From Caulobacter sp. 32-67-35 (GTDB lineage Bacteria; Pseudomonadota; Alphaproteobacteria; Caulobacterales; Caulobacteraceae), in the NCBI GenBank assembly GCA_002280875.1, contig NCEV01000013.1, positions 42,260 through 102,593 on the forward strand: a DNA stretch of 60,334 nt. Reading direction: 5' to 3'. Numbering within the stretch: the stretch's first letter is position 1; each line of letters starts with the position of its first letter. The notes beneath the pieces are model-generated. The model worked only from the letters and a program-made list of their open reading frames with translations, ran no database searches and was not told the origin of the DNA. Below are positions 53,471 through 60,334 of this stretch, one piece after another. The position numbers and the translations under genes were made by a program.

Positions 53471-54424
53471 ATGGCCTGGCCCCTGATCAAGCTGCTCCCG
53501 CAGAAAACCAACCTCACCTTCGTCAAGTTCGCGCGCCTGATGGCGCTGATCAGCGTCACCCTGGTGGTCGCCTCGCTGATCGGCGTCTTCAAGCCCGGGC
53601 TCAACATGGGCATCGACTTCAAGGGCGGTTCCGTCATGGAAGTCTCGACCGCCCCGCGCGCGGTTGACCTGGCCAAGGTGCGCACCACGCTCGAAGCCCA
53701 GGGTCTGGGCGACGTGCAGGTGCAGGAATTCGGCTCCCCCGACCGCGCCCTGGTGCGCTTCCAGACACCCGCGGGCGGCGACGCCGGGGTGACCCTGACC
53801 AACGTCAAGAACGCCCTGAAACAGTCGCTGGGCGACCCCGTCCAGTTCATCAATCCCACCGCGGTTGGTCCCAAGGTTTCGGGCGAGCTCTTCCGCAGCG
53901 GCATCATCGCCCTGGCGCTCGCGATCGGCCTGATGTTCCTCTACATCTGGTTCCGGTTCGAGCCGCAGTTCGGCCTCGGCGCCGTCGCGGGCCTGCTGCA
54001 CGACCTGATCCTGACCTTTGGCTTCATCGTGCTGTTCAAGATCGAGTTCAGCCTTAACACCGTCGCGGCTTTGCTGACCGTGATCGGCTATTCGATGAAC
54101 GACACCGTCGTCGTGTTCGACCGCCTTCGCGAGAACCTCCGCAAGTACAAGAAGATGCCGCTGGGCGAGGTAATCGACCTGTCGATCAACGAAACCCTGT
54201 CGCGCACAATCATCACCGGCGTCACCGCCGTGATGGCCCTGGCGGGCCTGGCGGTGTTCGGTGGCGAGGCGCTGTTTGGCTTCTCGGTGGTGATGATCTT
54301 CGGCATCATCGTCGGCACCTATTCGTCGATCTATGTCGGCGCGCCGATCATTCTGCTGTGGGGCGTCAAGCGCGGCGAGGACGAGGCGACGCCGATCAAG
54401 TTCGGCGCGGCCTCGCGTCCCTGA
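53471..54424 (+). CDS. secF: Protein translocase subunit SecF
   Basis: SecF pairs with SecD. The N-terminal LKLLPQKTN-like start (LIKLLPQKTNLTFVKFARLM), the periplasmic GIDFKGGSVMEVS and the final membrane block YSMNDTVVVFDRLRENLRKY match the family. I chose ATG 53471; a GTG at 53459 directly after the secD stop is also possible and would add four residues. Confidence 0.94.
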   Translation: MAWPLIKLLPQKTNLTFVKFARLMALISVTLVVASLIGVFKPGLNMGIDFKGGSVMEVSTAPRAVDLAKVRTTLEAQGLGDVQVQEFGSPDRALVRFQTPAGGDAGVTLTNVKNALKQSLGDPVQFINPTAVGPKVSGELFRSGIIALALAIGLMFLYIWFRFEPQFGLGAVAGLLHDLILTFGFIVLFKIEFSLNTVAALLTVIGYSMNDTVVVFDRLRENLRKYKKMPLGEVIDLSINETLSRTIITGVTAVMALAGLAVFGGEALFGFSVVMIFGIIVGTYSSIYVGAPIILLWGVKRGEDEATPIKFGAASRP

Positions 54425-54426
54425 CC

Positions 54427-54789
54427 ATGGCCGAACCGCGTCGCCCGCCCTCGATCGACGCCTGGGGCGGCGGCGGCTTCCGTGTCTCCGGCGACTGGCG
54501 TCCGGGCTCGCTGCTGATCATTGATGACAAGCCGCGCCCGTGGTCGGCATCAGCGCTGGCCAACCTGACGCCCGAAGACTTCGCCGAGGTCTTCGCGGCG
54601 GGCGGCGCGGTGGAGTTCGTCCTTCTGGGCGGCGGTCTTGTCAACGCCCTGCCGCCGCGCGCGGTCCGCGACGCCCTGAAGGCGGCCGGCATCGGGCTTG
54701 AGTTCATGAGCACCGAAGCCGCGGCCCGCACCTACAACGTTCTGGCCAGCGAAGGCCGGCGCCTGGCGGCGGCCCTGATCGCCGTCTAG
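54427..54789 (+). CDS. Mth938/DUF498-domain protein
   Basis: The 120-residue protein has the Mth938-like fold: a strand with GGGFRVSGDWRPGSLLII, then VEFVLLGGGLVNALPP and a C-terminal helix block with TEAAARTYNVLASEGRRLAA. Related proteins (human AAMDC) have no agreed enzymatic role. It starts 2 bases after the secF stop, so it is probably in the same transcript, a known alphaproteobacterial arrangement. Confidence 0.88.
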   Translation: MAEPRRPPSIDAWGGGGFRVSGDWRPGSLLIIDDKPRPWSASALANLTPEDFAEVFAAGGAVEFVLLGGGLVNALPPRAVRDALKAAGIGLEFMSTEAAARTYNVLASEGRRLAAALIAV

Positions 54790-54871
54790 CGGCACGCCTC
54801 TGGCAAGGCTTTGCCCGACTCTCCGAAGCGGCTTATAGGTCTGTCAAACAAACAGGCTTCAGGGGGCTGAA

Positions 54872-55486
54872 ATGGTCGGGCTGCTTTCCAATTTCCGCAA
54901 TACGTTCATAGTCAGCTGTATTCTGGCCCTGGTCATTGTCTACGGCTTTGGCCATGGTCCGAATGGCTTCGACGGCGCCTATTTCCAGGCGGTGTACCGC
55001 TGGCTGCACGTGTTCTTCGGCATCCTGTGGATCGGCCTGCTGTACTATTTCAACTTCGTGCAGATCCGCGTGATGCCGCAGATCCCGGCCGAGCTGAAGC
55101 CGGCGATCTCCAAATATATCGCGCCCGAGGCCCTGTTCTGGTTCCGCTGGGCGGCCCTGGCCACCTGGGTGATGGGCGTGATCCTGGCCATCGCGCGGGG
55201 CTATTTCGCCGAGGCCGCGACCATGGGCCTCTGGGGTGGCTATGAGCGCGGCGTCGACATGGGCTTTACCTTCATCGGTCTGGGCATGTGGCTGGCGACG
55301 ATCATGTTCATCAACGTCTGGGGCGTGATCTGGCCCAACCAGAAGCGCGCCCTGGGCATCGTCGAGGCTGACGCCGACACCAAGGCCAAGGCCGCCAAGA
55401 TGGCCATGCTGTTCAGCCGCATCAACACCCTGCTCAGCATCCCGATGCTGGCGACCATGGCGATGTACCAGACGCTGTTTGGCTAA
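54872..55486 (+). CDS. PuuD-type membrane protein lacking a cytochrome c domain
   Basis: The product has about five membrane helices and the motifs VYRWLHVFFGILWIGLLYY and MWLATIMFINVWGVIWPNQK, both known from the membrane part of PuuD urate hydroxylases. PuuD normally carries a C-terminal cytochrome c domain; this 204-residue protein has none, so it is a shorter form. Conserved His and Trp residues could bind heme. A strong terminator follows it. A urate role is uncertain. Confidence 0.7.
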   Translation: MVGLLSNFRNTFIVSCILALVIVYGFGHGPNGFDGAYFQAVYRWLHVFFGILWIGLLYYFNFVQIRVMPQIPAELKPAISKYIAPEALFWFRWAALATWVMGVILAIARGYFAEAATMGLWGGYERGVDMGFTFIGLGMWLATIMFINVWGVIWPNQKRALGIVEADADTKAKAAKMAMLFSRINTLLSIPMLATMAMYQTLFG

Positions 55487-55522
55487 ACACCGCCCAAAAT
55501 CGTGGCTCGAAATCGTGTAAGG

Positions 55523-55553
55523 AAAAGGCCCGCCGGATTCGGCGGGCCTTTTT
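55523..55553 (+). terminator. Terminator after the PuuD-type gene
   Basis: A 13-bp perfect stem (55523-55535 with 55540-55552) with a GATT loop and a T run at 55549-55553. It lies 12 bases before the next ATG. Confidence 0.85.
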
Positions 55554-55565
55554 CGTTCCGAGACC

Positions 55566-56279
55566 ATGGCCGACACCGAAACCCTCGACGATCTCGTCCG
55601 CCGCGTCGATCCCGACCGCTGGCTGGCCAGCCGGTTCATCGCCGATTTGGCCGCGCGGGCCGATGTGATCGCGCTCGTAGCCTTCAACTACGAACTGGCC
55701 CGGGTGGCGGGCGGGGTCTCCAACGCCCTGATGGGCGAGATCCGCCTGACCTGGTGGCGCGAGGCCATGGAAGAGATCGCGGCCGGCAAGCCGCCCCGCA
55801 AGCATCCCAATGTCGAAGCCATCGCCGCCTCGGGGATCGATCCCCTGGCCCTGGCCGCCATGGCCGAGGCCCGCTTCGCAGACCTGGATGATGCGCCTCC
55901 AGCCGACGAGGGCAGGGCGCTGGCCTATATCGACGCCACCGCTGGCGCCCTGGCCGTTCTGGCCGCCCGTCGCCTTGACCCGGCCGCCGACCCGCACGCC
56001 GTGAAGGGCGCGGCCCGGGCCTATGGCCTGGCGGGGCTGTGGCGACTGAAACAGGCGGGGCGCTCCCGGCTGCCGGAAGACTGGACCCAGGCCGATCTGG
56101 CGCGTCGCGTCGCCGAGCAACTGAAGGCCGCGCGCCGCGAGCTGAAGGGCCTGCCGGTCGCCGCGTTCCCGGCCATCGCGCCGGCGGCGCTCGCCGGTCC
56201 CTATGGCCGTGGACGCGAGCCCAGCGAGCTCGAGAAGAAGGCCCGCCTCACCTGGGCGGTGGCGACAGGCTCTCTCTAG
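55566..56279 (+). CDS. Squalene/phytoene synthase-family protein
   Basis: The 237-residue protein has the helical fold of squalene/phytoene synthases: FNYELARVAGGVSNALMGEI near residue 40 and RLTWWREAMEEIAAG, a block shared with NDUFAF6, a complex I assembly factor. The classic DXXXD prenyl-phosphate sites are weak (DATAG near residue 125), so catalysis is doubtful. It stands alone between a terminator and lpxC. Confidence 0.72.
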   Translation: MADTETLDDLVRRVDPDRWLASRFIADLAARADVIALVAFNYELARVAGGVSNALMGEIRLTWWREAMEEIAAGKPPRKHPNVEAIAASGIDPLALAAMAEARFADLDDAPPADEGRALAYIDATAGALAVLAARRLDPAADPHAVKGAARAYGLAGLWRLKQAGRSRLPEDWTQADLARRVAEQLKAARRELKGLPVAAFPAIAPAALAGPYGRGREPSELEKKARLTWAVATGSL

Positions 56280-56473
56280 CCCGGCCTCCTTGCTGTTCCG
56301 GCCGCTTTCGTGTGGCAATTTCGTGTCAGAAAAGCGACGCGATTACAAAGGCTTGAGCGGTAACAATCGGAAACACGACTTGCTTTGCCGCAGTGCGGCA
56401 TGGTCCCTAAATGGTACACGCGGCTCAGAGCGGTTGCAGAACCGTGACTGGGTCAGAACGATAAGGGTCTTTC

Positions 56474-57370
56474 GTGTCGGCTTCGGCTTATTTTCAGCAT
56501 ACGGTCGCGGGACCGGTGATCTTCGCGGGGATTGGCCTGCACACGGGCGAGCATGTCCGTGTGGCTGTGCGTCCGGCCGGGATCGACGCCGGGATCGTGT
56601 TCGTTCGCACCGATGTCCATGACCGCGACAACCGCGTGCCGGTAAAGCCCGAGGCGGTCTGCCAGACCCAGCTGGGCACCGTGATCAACAACGCCGCCGA
56701 CGTGCGCGTTTCGACGATCGAGCACCTGATGGCCGCCCTGGCGGCCCTCTCGATCGACAACTGCATTGTCGAGCTGGACGGTCCCGAGGTTCCGATCATG
56801 GACGGCTCGTCCGAGCCCTTCGTGCAGATCCTGGATCGCGCCGGCCGCCGCAGGCAGGAAGCCGCCCGCAAATATATCGAGATCCTGGAGCCGATCACCG
56901 TGACGGAAGGCGACAAGTTCGCCAGCCTGACGCCTTCGGATCGCTTTGAGGTCGCTTTCGAGATCGCATTTGGCAGCCAGGCCATCGGCCGCCAGCGGGT
57001 AGACCTGACCGTGGACGAAGAATCGTTCCGGGCCGAACTGTCCGACTGCCGCACCTTTGGCTTCGTTCGCGATGTCGAGGCCCTGCGCGCCATTGGCCTT
57101 GCCCGTGGCGGCTCCATGGAAAACGCCGTCGTCATCGATGGCGACCGGGTGCTCAACCCCGAAGGCCTGCGTCGTCCCGACGAGTTCGTGCGTCACAAGG
57201 CGCTGGACGCCGTGGGCGATCTCTATGTTCTGGGCGCGCCGATCATCGGCCGCTTTGAAGGCGTGCTGGCCGGCCATGGCCTCAATAACGCCGTGGTTCG
57301 GGCGTTGCTGGCCCAGCCGCGCGCCTGGCGCCTGCGCACCCATGCGCTGGAACTGGCGCAGGCTGTCTAG
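56474..57370 (+). CDS. lpxC: UDP-3-O-acyl-N-acetylglucosamine deacetylase
   Basis: LpxC performs the committed step of lipid A synthesis. Zinc ligands are His84 (TIEHLMAAL), His241 and Asp245 (RHKALDAVGD); the catalytic His268 is in GHGLNNAVV. The 298-residue length is typical. GTG 56474 is the apparent start. bamD follows 108 bases later, so two outer-membrane genes lie together. Confidence 0.95.
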   Translation: MSASAYFQHTVAGPVIFAGIGLHTGEHVRVAVRPAGIDAGIVFVRTDVHDRDNRVPVKPEAVCQTQLGTVINNAADVRVSTIEHLMAALAALSIDNCIVELDGPEVPIMDGSSEPFVQILDRAGRRRQEAARKYIEILEPITVTEGDKFASLTPSDRFEVAFEIAFGSQAIGRQRVDLTVDEESFRAELSDCRTFGFVRDVEALRAIGLARGGSMENAVVIDGDRVLNPEGLRRPDEFVRHKALDAVGDLYVLGAPIIGRFEGVLAGHGLNNAVVRALLAQPRAWRLRTHALELAQAV

Positions 57371-57478
57371 ATAAGAGCGCGACCGGCGTTGTCGGCCTTC
57401 GCATTTGCGCCCCAAGCGGCGTGGTGTAGAAGCCTTGCACGGCGCTCAGGCGCGCGTTTGCTTCGAGGGTGATAGTCC

Positions 57479-58396
57479 GTGCTTCTTAAATTCCCGGCTC
57501 GTTCGGCAGTCGTCCTCGCCGCCGTTCTCGTCTCCGTCACGGTCGCCGGCTGCGCTGGCAAGGCCAAGAAGCCGACCCTGGCCTATGAAGAGCGCCCGGT
57601 GGAGCTGCTCTACGCCACGGGCGCCGATCGCCTGGATCGCGGCAGCTGGAACGAGGCGGTCGACTATTTCCGCGAAGTCGAACGTCAGCACCCCTATTCG
57701 GAATGGTCGCGCCGTTCGATCCTGATGACCGGCTTCGCCCACTATCAGGGCAACCAGTATGCCGACGCCATCGGCGACGCCGACCGGTTCATCTCGCTGT
57801 ATCCGGGCAACCCGTCGGCCTCGTACGCCTACTATCTGAAGGCGGTCTGCTATTTCGAGCAGATCGTTGACGTCAACCGCGACCAGGCCGCCACCGAGCA
57901 GGCCCTGGCCTCGCTGCGCGACGTGGTTCAACGCTATCCGACCAGCGAATACGCCCAGGACGCCCGCCTGAAGATCGACATGGTCAACGACCAGCTGGCC
58001 GGCAAGGAGATGGCGATCGGTCGCTATTACCTGCGTCAGGGCCAGACCCTGGCCGGGATCGGCCGCTTCAAGACCGTGATCGACCGTCACCAGACCACCT
58101 CGCATACGCCCGAAGCCCTGTTCCGTCTGGTCGAATCCTATCTGACCCTGGGCCTGGCCGATGAGGCCAAGCGCAACGGCGCGGTGCTGGGCTACAACTT
58201 CCCGGGCGATCGCTGGTACTCTGACGCCTACAGGTTGCTGAATGACGCCGGCCTCAAGCCCGCCGTCGAGCCGCTGACCCCGGGCGCCAAGAAGAACCTG
58301 CTGGATCGTCTGGTGCGCGACAAGAACGCCACCCTGGCCCCTCCCGGTGAAAAGCCGACCAAGAAGGACGGCATGCGGGGCCTTCTGGGGCTCTAG
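57479..58396 (+). CDS. bamD: Outer membrane protein assembly factor BamD
   Basis: A lipoprotein signal ends at Cys25 (VAGC). The mature protein has about five TPR-like units, with LYATGADRLDRGSWNEAVDY and IGRYYLRQGQTLAGIGRF as clear ones. BamD is the essential lipoprotein partner of BamA. GTG 57479 follows GAGGGTGATA. The length of 305 residues is normal for the family. Confidence 0.93.
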   Translation: MLLKFPARSAVVLAAVLVSVTVAGCAGKAKKPTLAYEERPVELLYATGADRLDRGSWNEAVDYFREVERQHPYSEWSRRSILMTGFAHYQGNQYADAIGDADRFISLYPGNPSASYAYYLKAVCYFEQIVDVNRDQAATEQALASLRDVVQRYPTSEYAQDARLKIDMVNDQLAGKEMAIGRYYLRQGQTLAGIGRFKTVIDRHQTTSHTPEALFRLVESYLTLGLADEAKRNGAVLGYNFPGDRWYSDAYRLLNDAGLKPAVEPLTPGAKKNLLDRLVRDKNATLAPPGEKPTKKDGMRGLLGL

Positions 58397-58419
58397 CCCC
58401 GGCTCTTCGCGGCCTTGTG

Positions 58420-58434
58420 GAACACATGTCGAAC
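58420..58434 (-). promoter_or_regulatory. LexA (SOS) box upstream of recN
   Basis: GAAC-ACATGTC-GAAC is the complement of GTTC-N7-GTTC, the direct-repeat LexA box of alphaproteobacteria. It lies 54 bases before the recN ATG. Confidence 0.8.
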
Positions 58435-58488
58435 ATCGAAGCGTCTCCGCGCTTTGAAAAACGCTGATTCTGGGCGAATCTCCGCGAC

Positions 58489-60186
58489 ATGCTGATTGGT
58501 CTCTCAATTCGCGACGTCGTGCTCATCGAGAGCCTGGACCTGGCCATCGGTCCGGGCCTGACCGCCCTGACCGGTGAAACCGGCGCGGGCAAGTCGATCA
58601 TCCTCGACGCCCTGGGCCTGGCGACCGGGGCACGGGCCGACGCCGGCCTCGTTCGACGCGGCGCGGCGGGCCAGGCCTCGGCCACCGCCATCTTCGCCCT
58701 GCCGGCCGACCACCCCGCCTTCGCCTATCTGGACGACAAGGGCCTGGACTATGGCCGCGACGAGGACCTGGTCCTGCGCCGCCAGCTGTCGCCCGACGGC
58801 CGCTCCAGAGCCTTCGTCAACGACCAGGCCACCAGCGTCGGCGTGCTGAAAGACCTGGGCGCCCTGCTGCTGGAGGTGCACGGCCAGCACGAGACTGTCG
58901 GCCTGTTGGATCCCCGCACCCACCGCACCCTGCTGGACGCGTTCGGCGCCGTGTCCGTCTCGGCCGTCGCCTCGGCCTGGAGCGGCTGGCGCGCCGCGCG
59001 CGAAAAGGCCGAGGCCCTGCGCGCCCTGGCCAACCAGGCCGCCGCCGAGACCGAGGAACTGACCCTGCGCCTGGCCGAACTGGACCGTCTGGACCCGCGC
59101 GAGGGCGAGGAAACGGCTCTGGCCGAGGAACGCGCCCTGCTGGGCTCGGCCGAGAAGGCCCTGGCCGATATCGCCTCGGCCCAGGACGCCCTGGGCGGCG
59201 ACGCCCTATCGGGCAAGCTGGCCCAGGCTTTCCGCGCGCTGGAGCGGGCGCGCGAGCGGGCCCTGCACGCCGGGGCTCCGGCCGACGGCGCGGCCATGAC
59301 CCGGCTGACGGCCGCCTGCGACGCCGTCGACCGCGCCCTGGTCGAGGCCCAGGAAGCCAGCGCCGCCATCGACGCGGTTGCCGAAACCTTCGAATTCGAA
59401 CCCGACCGTCTGGAAAAGACCGAGGAGCGATTGTTCGCCCTGCGCGGCATGGCCCGCAAGCTGAACGTCGCCACCGAGAACCTGCCGTCCCTGCGCGCCG
59501 AGTTCGCGGCCCGTCTGCAGGCCATCGAGACCTCTGGCGAGGCCCTGAAGGCCGCCGAGGAAGAGGCGGCCTCGGCCCGCGACGGCTATGTCTTCGCCGC
59601 CGAGGCCCTGTCGGCCGAACGCCGCGCCGCCGGCGACCGGCTGGCCCTGGCCGTCGAGGCCGAACTGGCGCCGCTGAAGCTGGAAAAGGCCAAGTTCCGC
59701 GTCGCCGTCGAGCCCCTGCCCGAGGACCGCGTCGGCCCCACCGGCATGGACCGCGTCGCCTTCGAGATCTCGACCAATCCCGGCGCGCCGTTCGGCCCCA
59801 TGGAGACCATCGCCTCGGGCGGCGAACTGGCCCGTTTCGCTCTGGCGCTGAAGGCGGCTCTGGCGGGTCGCGGAACCGGCCCGCAGCCTCTGATGATCTT
59901 CGACGAGGTCGATCAGGGCGTCGGCGGCGCCGTAGCCGACGCGGTGGGTCTGCGCCTGAAGCGCCTGGCCCAGAACGCCCAGGTCCTGGTGGTCACCCAC
60001 TCGGCCCAGGTGGCAGCCCGCAGTGACGCCCACTGGCGCATTGCCAAGTCCGGCGACGATCAGTCCACCCGCACGCGCGTCGAGCCGCTATCGCCGGCTC
60101 AGCGCGAGGAAGAGATCGCGCGGATGCTGTCGGGGGCGGAAGTCACCGAGGCGGCGAGGGCGGCGGCGCGGGCTCTGATCAACTAG
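58489..60186 (+). CDS. recN: DNA repair protein RecN
   Basis: RecN is an SMC-like ATPase for double-strand break repair. The Walker A GETGAGKS covers residues 29-36; a long coiled coil follows in the middle; then the ABC signature ASGGELARFALAL and Walker B LMIFDEVDQGVGG. The full 565 residues are present. A LexA box upstream suggests SOS induction. The window ends 148 bases after the stop. Confidence 0.96.
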   Translation: MLIGLSIRDVVLIESLDLAIGPGLTALTGETGAGKSIILDALGLATGARADAGLVRRGAAGQASATAIFALPADHPAFAYLDDKGLDYGRDEDLVLRRQLSPDGRSRAFVNDQATSVGVLKDLGALLLEVHGQHETVGLLDPRTHRTLLDAFGAVSVSAVASAWSGWRAAREKAEALRALANQAAAETEELTLRLAELDRLDPREGEETALAEERALLGSAEKALADIASAQDALGGDALSGKLAQAFRALERARERALHAGAPADGAAMTRLTAACDAVDRALVEAQEASAAIDAVAETFEFEPDRLEKTEERLFALRGMARKLNVATENLPSLRAEFAARLQAIETSGEALKAAEEEAASARDGYVFAAEALSAERRAAGDRLALAVEAELAPLKLEKAKFRVAVEPLPEDRVGPTGMDRVAFEISTNPGAPFGPMETIASGGELARFALALKAALAGRGTGPQPLMIFDEVDQGVGGAVADAVGLRLKRLAQNAQVLVVTHSAQVAARSDAHWRIAKSGDDQSTRTRVEPLSPAQREEEIARMLSGAEVTEAARAAARALIN

Positions 60187-60334
60187 GCAGCGTCGAGCCG
60201 AACGCGCCGAAAGCGGACCATCCCAACGGCTGAGAAGGGTGGTTAGCGGGCAGGAGCACGGGGAGCAGCAATTCGGTGACAGCCGAGTGATGCGGTATAT
60301 CTAGCGCCCGTCAGAGACAGTCGCTTCTGAAGCG

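Noticed and set aside
51710-54001. 763-codon open frame antisense to secD and secF
   Set aside because: It spans two well-supported genes on the other strand and shows low-complexity charged sequence.

Overview
The window looks like a stretch of chromosome from an alphaproteobacterium of the genus Caulobacter or a close relative. The DNA is GC-rich with strong GC bias at third codon positions. Housekeeping genes follow a typical alphaproteobacterial order: erpA, dgt, SPOR, nagZ, scpA, scpB, tatA, tatB, tatC, serS, surE, pcm, dipM, yajC, secD, secF. The dipM product has two pairs of LysM domains plus a degenerate LytM domain, the architecture known from Caulobacter crescentus DipM. A GTTC-N7-GTTC-type LexA box upstream of recN and many short intergenic palindromes fit as well. 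I saw no tRNA, rRNA, CRISPR array, prophage or intact insertion sequence.

Layout. 1-10.9 kb: the 3' part of a DinG-type helicase, small secreted proteins, a hybrid histidine kinase, a PL10 pectate lyase with an upstream operator-like palindrome, TPR and periplasmic proteins and a YpfJ-type metallopeptidase. 10.9-13 kb: promoter, TPP riboswitch and thiC. 13-24.5 kb: mixed accessory genes, including an exported Acg-type nitroreductase, a stress-type glycine-zipper protein, a GIY-YIG/DUF2239 pair behind a striking AT-rich repeat, a MATE transporter and the osmoregulated glucan synthase opgH. 24.5-33.9 kb: oxidoreductases, a ParE/ParD-like toxin-antitoxin pair, a GH43 glycosidase, a 709-base gap with stem-loops, ilvD, a LysE exporter, xthA and erpA. 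33.9-44.3 kb: dgt, SPOR, nagZ, scpA and scpB, then a Fur-box-preceded TonB receptor/PepSY pair on the opposite strand, then tatABC. 44.4-51.4 kb: a duplicated UrcA-like protein, serS, surE, pcm, dipM and a DUF815 ATPase. 51.5-60.2 kb: yajC-secDF, an Mth938-like protein, a PuuD-type membrane domain, a squalene/phytoene-synthase-like protein, lpxC, bamD and recN.

Many of the conserved genes serve the cell envelope. Sec (yajC, secDF) and Tat (tatABC) export proteins, bamD and lpxC build the outer membrane, and nagZ, dipM and the SPOR protein act on peptidoglycan. opgH makes periplasmic glucans. scpAB, dipM and recN link to chromosome segregation, division and repair. The accessory genes suggest a plant-polysaccharide-using, iron-scavenging free-living bacterium.

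The least explained parts are the GIY-YIG/DUF2239 module with its paired ACCCGGGTAA-like sites, a possible small RNA ending at an orphan terminator near 8.47 kb, the structured gap at 28.4-29.07 kb, and the iron-uptake pair lodged between scpB and tatA. All functional calls come from reading motifs by eye; no database search was run.
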